A stretch of 64,000 nucleotides of DNA from Paenibacillus sp. FSL H7-0357. Lineage in GTDB: Bacteria; Bacillota; Bacilli; Paenibacillales; Paenibacillaceae. How positions within the stretch are numbered: position 1 is the stretch's first letter; each line of letters opens with the position of its first letter. Below, in pieces: positions 47,270 through 56,928 of the stretch. Both the position numbers and the translations under genes were made by a program. The notes beneath the pieces were generated by a model, which ran no database searches, was not told where the DNA came from, and saw nothing but the letters and a program-made list of their open reading frames with translations. The stretch spans positions 1,736,001 through 1,800,000 of the forward strand of contig NZ_CP009241.1 in the NCBI RefSeq assembly GCF_000758525.1. The letters are read 5' to 3'.

Positions 47270-47815
47270 ATGTTGATTTACGTAATACTTGGGTTTCTCT
47301 GCGAAAAGGATATGACAGGATATGAAATCAAGCAGAAGATGACGTTAAGTACTTCCAACTTTATTGATGCCAGCTTCGGAAGCATATATCCTATGCTGAA
47401 AAAAATGGAAAAGGGGGAGCTTATCAAGTTTGAAGAAGTGGTAGAGGAAGGCAGATTTAAAAAATCATATGGTATCACGGAAAAAGGGAAGAGTGAATTT
47501 ATAGAATGGTTAAAAACACCCTGTACGTTTTCCCCTTTTAATTATGAGTATTTGAATAAGCTTTTCTTCTATAAATATCTTGACGATCTTGAGGTTGTTC
47601 GATTGATTGCCGACTTTCAAACCACTGTCGCCAGTGAATATAACAAGCTAACCTTGATAGAAGAGCAACATGGTCATGAGATGGGGGGATATGAGCACGC
47701 GACGTTGATGTTTGGCAAAGAGTATTATCAAATGATTATGAACTGGCACGATGAACTCACAAGAAAAATTACAGGAAAGAAGGTTAATGACTATGAGAAT
47801 GACAAAGAAATTTAA
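47270..47815 (+). CDS. PadR-family regulator
   Basis: This 181-residue protein has the PadR winged helix (LGFLCEKDMTGYEIKQKM, FGSIYPMLKKMEKGELI, about residues 6-55) and a C-terminal helical dimer domain (PadR/Vir_act_alpha_C type). I start it at ATG 47270, 9 bases after GAAGGG; ATG 47261 lies on top of that site. It overlaps the next gene by 23 bases, which suggests tight coupling. It probably controls its own promoter and the partner gene. Confidence 0.88.
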   Translation: MLIYVILGFLCEKDMTGYEIKQKMTLSTSNFIDASFGSIYPMLKKMEKGELIKFEEVVEEGRFKKSYGITEKGKSEFIEWLKTPCTFSPFNYEYLNKLFFYKYLDDLEVVRLIADFQTTVASEYNKLTLIEEQHGHEMGGYEHATLMFGKEYYQMIMNWHDELTRKITGKKVNDYENDKEI

Positions 47816-48278
47816 AATGCAGATTGCTGCTAATCATGTGAATTTGTACAAATGGGTAACTGAGATGACTCCAGCTGAATATGAATCCTTTTCAAAAGGT
47901 CACAAGGCAATGGGCAGTTATTTTGAAGATGGGGAATTCTATATGGTTAATGTGGAAAATATGGGGAATGAGATGATTGTTCAGCACTATCAATTAAAAG
48001 AGCACACAGACGATCATTTGCGTTTCTACTCTGACAGGACAAAAGCATATATATGCCGATGGATACCAGCCATTGTTGGAGTTCCATGGGAAATGAAGGT
48101 CACGCCTATTGATAACACCTCTTGCGAACTTAGTTGTACGATTGGAGCGGACTTTCCATCTCGGCTACTGGCTTTTGCAGCATGGATAAATGGTTTTGGC
48201 GGATTCTTTATGAGAAAACATTTAGCCGATGAGGGCGAGAAATTTGCTAAAGATATAGAAAATAAATTTAATAAATAA
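47793..48278 (+). CDS. SRPBCC-like small protein
   Basis: This 161-residue protein shows the alternating strands and terminal helix of SRPBCC/polyketide-cyclase folds: a first segment FKMQIAANHVNLYKWVTEMTP, then YMVNVENMGNEMIVQHYQL and a C-terminal helix GFFMRKHLADEGEKFAKDI. The start is ATG 47793, 9 bases after GAAAGAAGG inside the end of padR. It may bind a small hydrophobic ligand. The pairing with a PadR regulator suggests a ligand-responsive unit, but function is not known. Confidence 0.65.
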   Translation: MRMTKKFKMQIAANHVNLYKWVTEMTPAEYESFSKGHKAMGSYFEDGEFYMVNVENMGNEMIVQHYQLKEHTDDHLRFYSDRTKAYICRWIPAIVGVPWEMKVTPIDNTSCELSCTIGADFPSRLLAFAAWINGFGGFFMRKHLADEGEKFAKDIENKFNK

Positions 48279-48315
48279 ATTCTCATAACAACGGGGAAGA
48301 TGCTTTGAACTAGGA

Positions 48316-50016
48316 TCATACTTGAAGTTCGCCATAAGGAATTTTGAGTGTAACTTGAGTCCCTTCCCCGACAATACTATGGATCGTCAGTCCATACTGC
48401 TCGCCGTACATTAGAACCGCCCGATCATTTACATTTTTAAGTCCATACCCTTTAGAATGAGATTTAAGCAAAAGTACAAGCTGCTCTTCCTCCACTCCAA
48501 CCCCATTGTCAGTGATCTGCAGAACAATACTTTGCTCTTCTTTCTTGGCTGAGAGCTGTATTATTCCATCACCGTCTTCACGGTTTTCAATTCCATGAAT
48601 GATCGCATTTTCGACTAAAGGTTGGAGCATCAGATTAGGCATAAGGCAAGAAAGAATGGAATCATCAATCTGATAGTCCACTTTGAAATTGTTGCTGTGC
48701 ATAATCAATTGGATATTAATATAGGACTGCACATTAAGAATTTCATCTGAAACCAATATAAGATTATCTCCCTTATTGAGAGTAGTACGATAAAATGTTG
48801 ATAAAAGCTGTGCCATTTCACTAATGTCCGTCGCATGGATTCGCAGTGCTCTCCAATTAATTATAGAGAGGGAATTGTAAAGGAAATGAGGGTTGATTTG
48901 CGCCTGCAGAGCTTTCATCTCATATTCCTTGCGTGCGATTTCTGCCACATACACAGTATCAATAAGAGTCTTGGTTTTCCCCACCATATTTCCAAATCCT
49001 CTGATCAGATCACCAATTTCATCTTTAGACTCGCTAGAGACTTTAATTTCCAAATTCCCTTCTCCAACAAGCTTCATGCTTTTATGCAGCCGGTGAATAG
49101 GCAACATAATTCTACGCGAAAAGAGAGTGCCTGCCACGACAACTGCCGCGATGCAGGCGGCAATCATCAACAGGACGATCAAGGCAATCCACCATGCGGA
49201 CTTTGTGATTAGATTTGTCGGCTTATATAAATATACGTTCCATCCCGAAAGCGGGACAGTAGAAGACAAGGCGGTGTAGCTCTCACCTTGCCAATGTTGC
49301 TTAGCGGTAACCGGAATATCCGGATTTTCACGGTTAGCGCCCGAGGAATAGACGGTATTTCCGCTGGAGTCCAATATAATAATCTCCGAGCCGTGAGATT
49401 GGAGGGGCTCAAAAGTTTTGAATAGTTTATCATAGTTAACCCGTGCAAATAGAATATTATCTTTGGGATTTCTGTGTTTCGTGCTAAGGATTCTGCGGAC
49501 ACTGTATATGTTTTTTTCACTGGCAGACCAAAGAACATCAACCGATTTCATTACATTCGGATACCAGGAGGTTCCCTTTATTTCATCAATAGGGATTACG
49601 GTGTTTCCGTGTTGAGGTAAATTAGTCCCCGTATAAAGCGTGATTTGTTCTACTCCAGGATTTAAGTAACGTGCGGTATAGAAGTTTTGATCGATTACGT
49701 TAGTTAACTGATCATACATTTCATATTCACTGGTATAAGTGTTATTGGCGGCATTTATAATTTCTTGATTGAAGCTCAGAAAGTTCATGAATTTATTATA
49801 AACATCAAGTTGATTATTTACAGTTAAGACACTTTGAGTTAATGTGGCATTTAGATCGGCTTTTGCTTGCTGCACTAAGAGTGACCTGGTTTTCGAGAAG
49901 CAAAAACTTCCGAGAACAATCACAGGAATCATACTTACCAGTAAAAAAGAAAGCTTTATTTTGGTTTGAAATCGAAAGTCACCGATTCTCTGTTTAAAAG
50001 ACTGCCATATCTGCAT
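48316..50016 (-). CDS. YesM-type sensor histidine kinase
   Basis: This 566-residue kinase has TM1 at about residues 22-42, an extracellular Cache-like domain, TM2 near 275-298, HAMP, His_kinase with ALQAQINPHFLYNSLSIINW, and HATPase_c with PLVENAIIHGIENR, DNGVGV and SKGYGLKNV. It lies 1 base after its regulator on the same strand (regulator first). Both are divergent from the SBP-permease operon at 51782, the expected target. Confidence 0.93.
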   Translation of the reverse strand: MQIWQSFKQRIGDFRFQTKIKLSFLLVSMIPVIVLGSFCFSKTRSLLVQQAKADLNATLTQSVLTVNNQLDVYNKFMNFLSFNQEIINAANNTYTSEYEMYDQLTNVIDQNFYTARYLNPGVEQITLYTGTNLPQHGNTVIPIDEIKGTSWYPNVMKSVDVLWSASEKNIYSVRRILSTKHRNPKDNILFARVNYDKLFKTFEPLQSHGSEIIILDSSGNTVYSSGANRENPDIPVTAKQHWQGESYTALSSTVPLSGWNVYLYKPTNLITKSAWWIALIVLLMIAACIAAVVVAGTLFSRRIMLPIHRLHKSMKLVGEGNLEIKVSSESKDEIGDLIRGFGNMVGKTKTLIDTVYVAEIARKEYEMKALQAQINPHFLYNSLSIINWRALRIHATDISEMAQLLSTFYRTTLNKGDNLILVSDEILNVQSYINIQLIMHSNNFKVDYQIDDSILSCLMPNLMLQPLVENAIIHGIENREDGDGIIQLSAKKEEQSIVLQITDNGVGVEEEQLVLLLKSHSKGYGLKNVNDRAVLMYGEQYGLTIHSIVGEGTQVTLKIPYGELQV

Positions 50017-50017
50017 G

Positions 50018-51556
50018 CTATTTCTCTCCCAAGTTGAGTTTCTGATTCAACTGTCTGAATTTCTCAGGAGTATGCCCGAAAAAATCTCTGAAATTTTGGC
50101 AAAAATAAGAAACGTTTTGAAATCCCACTTTATAGCAAATGTCCGATACTTTTAGATGTGTCTGCATCAGCAAGTCTTTCGCTATTTTCATACGAACATT
50201 TTTAATATACTTGTTTAATCCGTTTCCCGTATTCTTTTTGAAAATTGAACTTAAATAATGGGGAGACAAATGTACCTTTGCAGCAAGAAGATCCAAACTC
50301 AAATCCTCGCCATAATGATCCCCGATGTACTGCTTTACAGAGGCAATATCCCGGTTTAAAAATTCCGAACTGCTGTACTCTTGTTCAAGACGGGCAATTC
50401 CTTCAAATATGATTTCTTTTATTTCCTTTAATTCTTCTGATTTGTATAGTTTTTCGATTCCCCGGCAGAGCTCTATTTCAGGGATAGGTGCTGAATAAGT
50501 CATAATTTCCTGATACAAAGAGGAGAACATATACTTGACATATAATTGTGAAAATTGAAGCTGCTTCGCATATTTTTGATACAATAAATCTGTATTGGCT
50601 CTAAGACTAAAAAAATCTCTATCCATCAAATCACTTCTGATTTTGTCTAATAAATCATTATCTGATAGTTCGGGGAGCCTATCATCAGCAAAATAAAAAT
50701 CTTTTTTGACATCAAATACAAAATAATCCGGTGAGAAGAACCGGTATTCCATCAGTTGATCTAATTGAATCAGAGCTGTTGAAAGATCCGGTAACATGGT
50801 GATTTCATCATAAATAGCAAGGTAGCAATTTACTTTATATTTCTTTAGTATGCTGTCTCGTATATGCATGCCTAATTCATGGGATGAAGAGAAAGACCAT
50901 GATTGGCGCTGGGAAAACAGCAGCAGACTTTGACAATCATTTAGATTTAAGTAATCAATCTGCCCCTCTAACAAAGACAAGATAAATTCCTCGAAATCCG
51001 GTTCGGCATTCTCAAAAAAATTCTTTTCAAATTCCATCAAAACCATTCCATGATAATGATCGGGTAGACCGAACGAAACATCCTTCATAGAGGACGGCAT
51101 TCCCAAGCCGTTGACCAGATTAAAAAGCACATGTTTCTTAACATAACCTTGTTTAATTTGCGAAGCTGCATTTTCCTGTTTTTGGTCCATTAACTGATCC
51201 ATTACTTTTTGCATGGTATTTTGAAAGGCTTCAACATTGATCGGTTTGAGGAGATAATCAGAAACACCGAGGGAGATGGCCGTTTTTGCATATTCAAATT
51301 CGGCGAAGCCGCTGAACAGAATAACTTTCAAGCTGGATTGAAGGCTTAAAGCTTTTTTTGAAAGCTGCAGTCCATCCATTAATGGCATTCTAACATCAGT
51401 AAAGAGGATATCTACAGACTTATGCTCTAAATAATCGAGAGCCTTTCGTCCGTTTTCCGCCGTTACGACATGGAGGGGAAACCCCAGTTCATGAATGAGA
51501 AATTCAATACCCTCCCGTTCTTCCCTTTGGTCATCTACTACTAATATGCTTAACAT
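50018..51556 (-). CDS. YesN-type response regulator (REC-AraC)
   Basis: This 512-residue regulator has a receiver domain with D8-D9, phosphoacceptor D54 in FTDVRMP and K in YLLKPIN. A linker and a C-terminal AraC pair (LDLLAAKVHLSPHYLSSIFK, SDICYKVGFQNVSYFCQNFR with DFFGHTPEKFR) follow. The start is ATG at 51556, 9 bases after GGAGAGG; a TTG 18 bases further up overlaps that site. The usual kinase-then-regulator order is reversed here. Confidence 0.92.
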   Translation of the reverse strand: MLSILVVDDQREEREGIEFLIHELGFPLHVVTAENGRKALDYLEHKSVDILFTDVRMPLMDGLQLSKKALSLQSSLKVILFSGFAEFEYAKTAISLGVSDYLLKPINVEAFQNTMQKVMDQLMDQKQENAASQIKQGYVKKHVLFNLVNGLGMPSSMKDVSFGLPDHYHGMVLMEFEKNFFENAEPDFEEFILSLLEGQIDYLNLNDCQSLLLFSQRQSWSFSSSHELGMHIRDSILKKYKVNCYLAIYDEITMLPDLSTALIQLDQLMEYRFFSPDYFVFDVKKDFYFADDRLPELSDNDLLDKIRSDLMDRDFFSLRANTDLLYQKYAKQLQFSQLYVKYMFSSLYQEIMTYSAPIPEIELCRGIEKLYKSEELKEIKEIIFEGIARLEQEYSSSEFLNRDIASVKQYIGDHYGEDLSLDLLAAKVHLSPHYLSSIFKKNTGNGLNKYIKNVRMKIAKDLLMQTHLKVSDICYKVGFQNVSYFCQNFRDFFGHTPEKFRQLNQKLNLGEK

Positions 51557-51681
51557 TTCGGTCGTCCTCTCCAAGCGCAGTATGCCAAACCCAGTAATTC
51601 ATTTCGATTGTACCATGGTTTAAATGAATTCAATCAGCGGGCACAACATGTTGCTTAAAGTGAGTTATATATTTGTGTAAA

Positions 51682-51698
51682 ACGCAATTTATTTGCGT
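51682..51698. promoter_or_regulatory. Inverted repeat in the divergent yesN/binding-protein region
   Basis: ACGCAA-TTTAT-TTGCGT is a perfect 6-bp inverted repeat 84 bases before the binding-protein start, with a -10-like TACAAT downstream at 51722-51727. It is a candidate operator for the adjacent YesN, though AraC-type regulators more often use direct repeats. Confidence 0.35.
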
Positions 51699-51781
51699 AT
51701 ACGGTCAAATGGCCATAGTTCTACAATGAAGATGCAAAACAATATGGGCTTTTGTTCTTATCAATTAAGGGGGATTATGTA

Positions 51782-53497
51782 ATGAAATCGACAGTTAAAA
51801 AGTCTGCTTCTATCTTGTTGATAGCGCTTTTATCCGCTTCGCTCGCAGGCTGTCAAAACTCCAATTCCAACAATACCACCAAAGACTCTGCGGTCAATTT
51901 GAATGATCCGGCATGGAAGAAGGCCATGACGACACCTTATGAAGCCTATCCTGAAACCGTTAACTATACGGTTGGAGCGACAGCAACTAGTTATACGGCG
52001 CTTGAGGGGACAGCTTATGAGGGGGATAATTCCACCAACAATGTGTGGACGAGATATTTTAAAAATAAGCTCAACGTGCAAAACGAAGTCGCATTTGAAG
52101 CGAATGACGGCGCGGATTATGTTCAAAAGGTTTCGATGGCCATTGCAGGGGGCACTATTCCCGACATCATGGTGGTTTCCGATCAGACCACCCTGCAACA
52201 GCTCTATGAGAACGATCTGATTGCGGATTTGACGGATGCTTATACAAACTGTGCCAGCGACCGGATCAAGGAGATTTACGATTCCTATGATGGCCGTGTT
52301 CTGGAGACCGCCAGATTTGACGATAAAATAATGGCGCTGCCCACTACCGAAATTTCACACGGCCCGGGTGTACTGTGGTTGCGTAAAGACTGGATGGACA
52401 AACTGGGCCTCTCCGAGCCTAAAACGATGGATGATGTAGAAAATATTATTAATCAATTTCTAGAGAAAGATCCCGGCGGCAATGGAGCCGGAAAAACGGT
52501 CGGTCTTGTAGTTGATAATGAAAATGTTGCCGGAATATCCGGGGGGCAGTACGAATTGAACAACATTTTTGCGCTGTATGGCGCTTTCCCAAAACAGTGG
52601 ATTAAGGATGGAAGCGGTAAGGCGGCTTATGGTTCCGTACAGCCTGAAATGAAACCTGCCCTTGCAAAGCTGGCGGATCTATACAACAAGAAATTGATTG
52701 ACCAACAATTTGCCGTGCGGACATCCGACGACCGAAAGGCGCTGCTTACCAGCGGAAAAAGCGGTTCGTTCATGGACAACTGGTGGGGAAGCTGGACGGT
52801 GGCGGATACGCTTAAGCTGAACCCGGATGCTAAGTGGGTTTCCTATGTGGCTCCGCAATCAGAGGATGGCTCAGTTACGATGTTCACCGGCAATCCTGCC
52901 AGCAGTTACCTTGTGGTTCGGAAGGGATTCGAGCATCCGGAGGTTGCTGTAAAAATGGCCAGCCTTCAGTTTGATTACCAGCGTTATCTGGAAAAGGACG
53001 CAACCGTTTTGAAGGAGTTTGAAGACTACAGCAGCAATAATATCGGAGGCTCTCCGCTGGCCATGAATATCGATTACTATGATGCATTTTACCGTAATGT
53101 CGGGATTTATGAGGATGCGCTAAAGACCGGAGACAGCAGCAAATTGCTCAGCAACAGTGATAAGAACTCCTATCGCTCCTACAAAAAATATTTGGACAGT
53201 GTAAAAAACGGAGAGAAGCCGGACCCGACCGCGTGGGCTGGGTATACTTCGAGCATCACAACTGCCAACCTGGTCAAGAATTCAAAAGTTAACGAGATTA
53301 ACCCTATCTTTTTTGGAACAACGCCTTCCATGGCGCTGAAGTTGCCGACATTGACGAAAATGGAGCTTGAAATGTATTTGAAGATCATTACCGGAGAGCA
53401 AACCCCTGATGCATTTGATAGTTTTGTGAGCAGCTGGAAAAAAACCGGCGGCGATACGATTACAAAGGAAGTCAACGAAGCACTCACCTCCAAATGA
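51782..53497 (+). CDS. LplA-like sugar-binding lipoprotein
   Basis: This 571-residue lipoprotein has signal MKSTVKKSASILLIALLSAS and lipobox LAGC (C24). The body is a large family-1-like binding protein with GVLWLRKDWMDKLGLSEPKT, shared in form with the 21088 protein. The start is ATG 51782 after AAGGGGGATT. It heads the third sugar importer in the window. No hydrolase gene is attached, so the imported sugar must be handled elsewhere. Confidence 0.9.
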   Translation: MKSTVKKSASILLIALLSASLAGCQNSNSNNTTKDSAVNLNDPAWKKAMTTPYEAYPETVNYTVGATATSYTALEGTAYEGDNSTNNVWTRYFKNKLNVQNEVAFEANDGADYVQKVSMAIAGGTIPDIMVVSDQTTLQQLYENDLIADLTDAYTNCASDRIKEIYDSYDGRVLETARFDDKIMALPTTEISHGPGVLWLRKDWMDKLGLSEPKTMDDVENIINQFLEKDPGGNGAGKTVGLVVDNENVAGISGGQYELNNIFALYGAFPKQWIKDGSGKAAYGSVQPEMKPALAKLADLYNKKLIDQQFAVRTSDDRKALLTSGKSGSFMDNWWGSWTVADTLKLNPDAKWVSYVAPQSEDGSVTMFTGNPASSYLVVRKGFEHPEVAVKMASLQFDYQRYLEKDATVLKEFEDYSSNNIGGSPLAMNIDYYDAFYRNVGIYEDALKTGDSSKLLSNSDKNSYRSYKKYLDSVKNGEKPDPTAWAGYTSSITTANLVKNSKVNEINPIFFGTTPSMALKLPTLTKMELEMYLKIITGEQTPDAFDSFVSSWKKTGGDTITKEVNEALTSK

Positions 53498-53518
53498 TGC
53501 TGAAAGAGATGATTCTTG

Positions 53519-54409
53519 ATGAAAAATAAAAAAGACCAAACTGCGTTCCACCTTATGCTCGCACCGAGTATGGTATTCTTGATTATTTTCTCCTTCATAC
53601 CGATGTTCGGCATCGTAATGGCTTTTCAAAATTACATTCCGGCGAAAGGTATCAGCGGATCAGCATGGGTGGGACTTGATAATTTCAAGTTTATGTTTCA
53701 AATTCCCGACAGCCGGCAGATTTTAATCAACACAATGGTAATCGCCATTTGGAAAATTATTGTGGGAACCTTTGTTTCGATTGTATTCGCCTTATTGTTA
53801 AATGAAATCCGCGTACGTTTTGCCAAAAAGTTTATGCAGACCGTTGTTTATTTGCCCAATTTTCTTTCCTGGGCCGTATTGGCTACAGTCGTGATGAATA
53901 TTTTTTCGTACGAAGGACCGGTCAACGCATTATTGGGCTGGCTTGGCATCGATCCGGTTTTGTTTATGGCCAGCAATCATTGGTTTAGACCTATGCTGGT
54001 GCTGACTGATGTGTGGAAAGGGTTTGGATATGGCTCCATCATATACTTAGCCTCATTGACGGCTATTGATCCGGGACTTTATGAGGCGTCTTCCATCGAT
54101 GGAGCCAATCGTTTTAAACAGCTGTGGTATGTGACTTTGCCCGGCTTGATGCCTACCATATTACTTGTTACGACTTTGAATTTGCCTAATGTACTTAATG
54201 CCGGTTTTGACCAAATTTTCAATCTTTATAATCCCTTGGTTTACGCAACTTCCGATATTATTGACACTTATGTATACCGGGTAGGCCTAGTGGAGAGACA
54301 ATACAGCTTGGGTACAGCCATCGGGCTCTTGCGGTCTGTTGTCGGAATCGTCCTCATTCTTTCTGCCAATAAGCTAGCTCAAAAGTTAACAGATTACCGA
54401 ATTTTCTAA
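53519..54409 (+). CDS. LplB-type ABC permease
   Basis: This 296-residue, six-TM permease has EAA loop PGLYEASSIDGANRFKQLWY then VTLPGLMPT. The start is ATG 53519, only 21 bases after the binding protein. The site upstream (AAAGAG) is weak. Confidence 0.9.
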   Translation: MKNKKDQTAFHLMLAPSMVFLIIFSFIPMFGIVMAFQNYIPAKGISGSAWVGLDNFKFMFQIPDSRQILINTMVIAIWKIIVGTFVSIVFALLLNEIRVRFAKKFMQTVVYLPNFLSWAVLATVVMNIFSYEGPVNALLGWLGIDPVLFMASNHWFRPMLVLTDVWKGFGYGSIIYLASLTAIDPGLYEASSIDGANRFKQLWYVTLPGLMPTILLVTTLNLPNVLNAGFDQIFNLYNPLVYATSDIIDTYVYRVGLVERQYSLGTAIGLLRSVVGIVLILSANKLAQKLTDYRIF

Positions 54410-54417
54410 AGAGGGAG

Positions 54418-55305
54418 GTGTTTTCCATTTACGCGCATTCCATAAAAAGCCGAATTGCGGACATCATGATCTGGATATTGCTGTTAGCTCTCACTTTGTC
54501 CTGCCTGATCCCTTTAATTAATCTGGTTGCTATTTCGTTCAGTGATAACGCTGCGGTTTCAGCAAACATGGTAAGTATTTTTCCGGTTCATCCTACGTTC
54601 AGTTCCTATGAGAAGCTATTCTCGGACAGCCAGTTTTGGCGCTCATTTATGATTTCGGTAGAGCGTGTTGTCCTTGGTTTGATCGTCAACATGAGTCTGA
54701 TGATTCTGGCCGCTTATCCGTTATCCAAAAGCTCAAAACAATTCCGGGCGCAGAAGGTGTACATGAATATTGTGATTATCGCCATGCTGTTCTCCGGGGG
54801 GCTAATTCCAACCTTTATGGTAGTCAAAGGGCTTCATCTCCTCGATTCTATCTGGGCTCTAATTCTGCCGGGAGCCGTGGCGGTCGGGAATGTCATTCTA
54901 CTGATGAACGCGTTCCGGGCAGTGCCCAAATCCTTGGAGGAAGCTGCAACCATTGATGGGGCTTCGCAGTGGAGAATTCTCTCAACCATATACGTGCCTG
55001 TGGTGTTGCCTACAATTGCTACAGTAACGCTGTTCACGATTGTTGGGCATTGGAATGATTATTTCGGTGCTCTGGTGTATATAAATAAAACGTCAAATTA
55101 TCCGTTGCAGACTTATATCCAGCAGCTCAGCGTAGACGCGCAAAATATAACCGATCCGCAAAAGCTGATCGAATACGCTAAGATTTCGAACCGGACACTA
55201 AATGCCGCCAAAATCGTTGTCTCAACATTGCCGCTGCTCTTAATTTACCCTTTTATGCAAAAATATTTTGTTACAGGAATTGTAGTAGGTTCTCTTAAAG
55301 AGTGA
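54418..55305 (+). CDS. YtcP-type ABC permease
   Basis: This 295-residue, six-TM permease has EAA loop KSLEEAATIDGASQWRILST and tail MQKYFVTGIVVGSLKE. GTG 54418 is the annotated start, but GGGAGG ends directly before it, which is too close. The next possible start with good spacing would be ATT at 54427, a rare start codon. A T-tailed hairpin follows the gene. Confidence 0.88.
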   Translation: MFSIYAHSIKSRIADIMIWILLLALTLSCLIPLINLVAISFSDNAAVSANMVSIFPVHPTFSSYEKLFSDSQFWRSFMISVERVVLGLIVNMSLMILAAYPLSKSSKQFRAQKVYMNIVIIAMLFSGGLIPTFMVVKGLHLLDSIWALILPGAVAVGNVILLMNAFRAVPKSLEEAATIDGASQWRILSTIYVPVVLPTIATVTLFTIVGHWNDYFGALVYINKTSNYPLQTYIQQLSVDAQNITDPQKLIEYAKISNRTLNAAKIVVSTLPLLLIYPFMQKYFVTGIVVGSLKE

Positions 55306-55325
55306 TGTATAGAGAATACAGCGTT

Positions 55326-55361
55326 CAAAAAGCGACTTGTCTACGGATGAGTTGCTTTTTG
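55326..55361 (+). terminator. Terminator after the third importer operon
   Basis: AAAAAGCGACT pairs with AGTTGCTTTTT (one G-T pair) around a 12-base loop. A near copy occurs at 34791-34825. It lies between convergent operons and may serve both strands. Confidence 0.82.
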
Positions 55362-55424
55362 TATTGTACGCCAACTCTAAAGTGAAAGTAACGAACGGGC
55401 ATGCCCTCCTATCCTGGCCGATTG

Positions 55425-56159
55425 TTAAATATTAGAAGAGATTTCGGAAACAACTCGCTTTAACTGCTCTACAATCTGATGACACAAATCTTCCTGATAT
55501 CGATGGCTAGGAAGCACAATACTGAGTGCACCAGCTACGGTAGCGTCTGCCTTTACGATAGGAGCCGCGATGCAATAATAATCATCAGGAGACTCGAATT
55601 GAGTGTAATAACCCTCCTGTTTTATTGAAGACAATAATGCAGGAAGCGGAGTTTCGAAATGTTGCTTTTCATGGTATTCATCAATGCCTCCAAGAAATTC
55701 TGGTAGATGGGGGGCTGAAAGATTGGCCAGGATAACAAGTCCGATAGCGGAGCGGAAGGCTTCCTCAGTCGTCCCAACCATAGACGTAAATCTGAATTTG
55801 TGAACGGATTCAACCTTGTCAATATATAAAATTTTATTTTCATAGGGCACAGCCAGATGAATGGTTTCATTATATTGTTCTGCAAGTTCCTCCATATAAG
55901 GGTGTGCAATTTCTGTGATTGAAAAATCGGCTTCGAACTGTTTCCCCCATTCAAACAATTTCAACCCCAATGAGTATTTCCCGCTGCTCGGATTTTTGTA
56001 GAGCAGTTTTCCGTATTCCAAAGTGGAGATGATCCCGTGTAATGTAGTGATTTTCATACCTAGCAAATGGCTTATGTCCGTCAGAGATAGTTTTCCGTTG
56101 TGTTTCGAAACATGTTCCAGCACGAAAATGGCTTTATCTATGGATTGAATCGTTTTCAT
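55425..56159 (-). CDS. IclR-family regulator
   Basis: This 244-residue protein has the N-terminal winged helix (SIDKAIFVLEHVSKHNGKLS, LTDISHLLGMKITTLHGIIS) and the C-terminal IclR effector domain (ETIHLAVPYENKILYIDKVE, YYCIAAPIVKADATVAGALS). It is divergent from the DUF336-SDR-monooxygenase operon. IclR proteins commonly control sugar-acid or aromatic catabolism. Confidence 0.92.
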   Translation of the reverse strand: MKTIQSIDKAIFVLEHVSKHNGKLSLTDISHLLGMKITTLHGIISTLEYGKLLYKNPSSGKYSLGLKLFEWGKQFEADFSITEIAHPYMEELAEQYNETIHLAVPYENKILYIDKVESVHKFRFTSMVGTTEEAFRSAIGLVILANLSAPHLPEFLGGIDEYHEKQHFETPLPALLSSIKQEGYYTQFESPDDYYCIAAPIVKADATVAGALSIVLPSHRYQEDLCHQIVEQLKRVVSEISSNI

Positions 56160-56360
56160 AGTACCCCCATAAACTATTTATATTTTGTAATGTATTTGGT
56201 CGAACAAAAACAACAAAGTTTTAGATCAAAGATAAATGCCCATAAACAATGGGGTATCTAGGTCTGAATATACAAGCTGATGTCTTTTATGGACAAATTA
56301 TAACAGTTGCTTGTGAAGACTTCAATTATAGCGAAATCAATATGACATTACCGAATTCAT

Positions 56361-56427
56361 TTGACTTCGTTCAGAGCCCATGATAATCTTTTTATACGAT
56401 ATTAGTGAAATCAATTCGACAATGTCG
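56361..56427 (+). promoter_or_regulatory. Promoter and palindrome before the DUF336-SDR operon
   Basis: -35 TTGACT (56361-56366), 17 bases, -10 TAATCT (56384-56389), then the palindrome CGACAATGTCG (56417-56427), 24 bases before the first start codon. The palindrome is a candidate IclR operator placed to block transcription. The remaining part of the 292-base divergent region shows no other signal. Confidence 0.55.
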
Positions 56428-56451
56428 TAATAACTTATGGAGATGATTCAT

Positions 56452-56928
56452 ATGAATGAAATAATGGAAAATTTGCTAGCTGAAGAAGATGAGCTTCAGT
56501 TTTCTTCCTTTACCAGCAAAGACGCATTACAGCTTGGACTACTATTTATTGAAATTGCAGAGGAGATGAACATGGGAGGGATTGGCGTTAAAATCGAAAA
56601 AAATAGACATGTCTTATTCACACATCTCATGGATGGGACAATGCCAGAAAATTCATACTGGTATGATCGGAAAAAGAACGTCGTTGACCGTTATTTTCAT
56701 TCTTCGAAATTCGCAGAAGAAATGTTTAAAGCTTCAGGAAGTACTTTTAGCGAAAGCAGTCTTCTTGATCCTGGAGAGTTTCAAGCTGTAGGCGGCTCTT
56801 ATCCGCTTCGCATTCAAAACGCAGGTGTTGTGGGTTCAATTACAGTGTGCGGACTAACGGGTGACCTTGACCATCAAATCTGTGTGGAAGGCATTCGAAA
56901 ATATCTGGGAAAGAAGGGGAACAACTAA
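56452..56928 (+). CDS. DUF336/UPF0303-like heme-degrading-domain protein
   Basis: This 158-residue protein of the GlcG/HbpS-like (DUF336, UPF0303) fold has FTSKDALQLGLLFIEIAEEM near the N-terminus, VGGSYPLRIQNAGVVGSITV and a final DHQICVEGIRKYL helix. It starts at ATG 56452, 8 bases after GGAG. The gene's stop overlaps the SDR start (TAATG). Members often sit in small sugar-acid or organic-acid operons; the biochemical role is unclear. Confidence 0.8.
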   Translation: MNEIMENLLAEEDELQFSSFTSKDALQLGLLFIEIAEEMNMGGIGVKIEKNRHVLFTHLMDGTMPENSYWYDRKKNVVDRYFHSSKFAEEMFKASGSTFSESSLLDPGEFQAVGGSYPLRIQNAGVVGSITVCGLTGDLDHQICVEGIRKYLGKKGNN

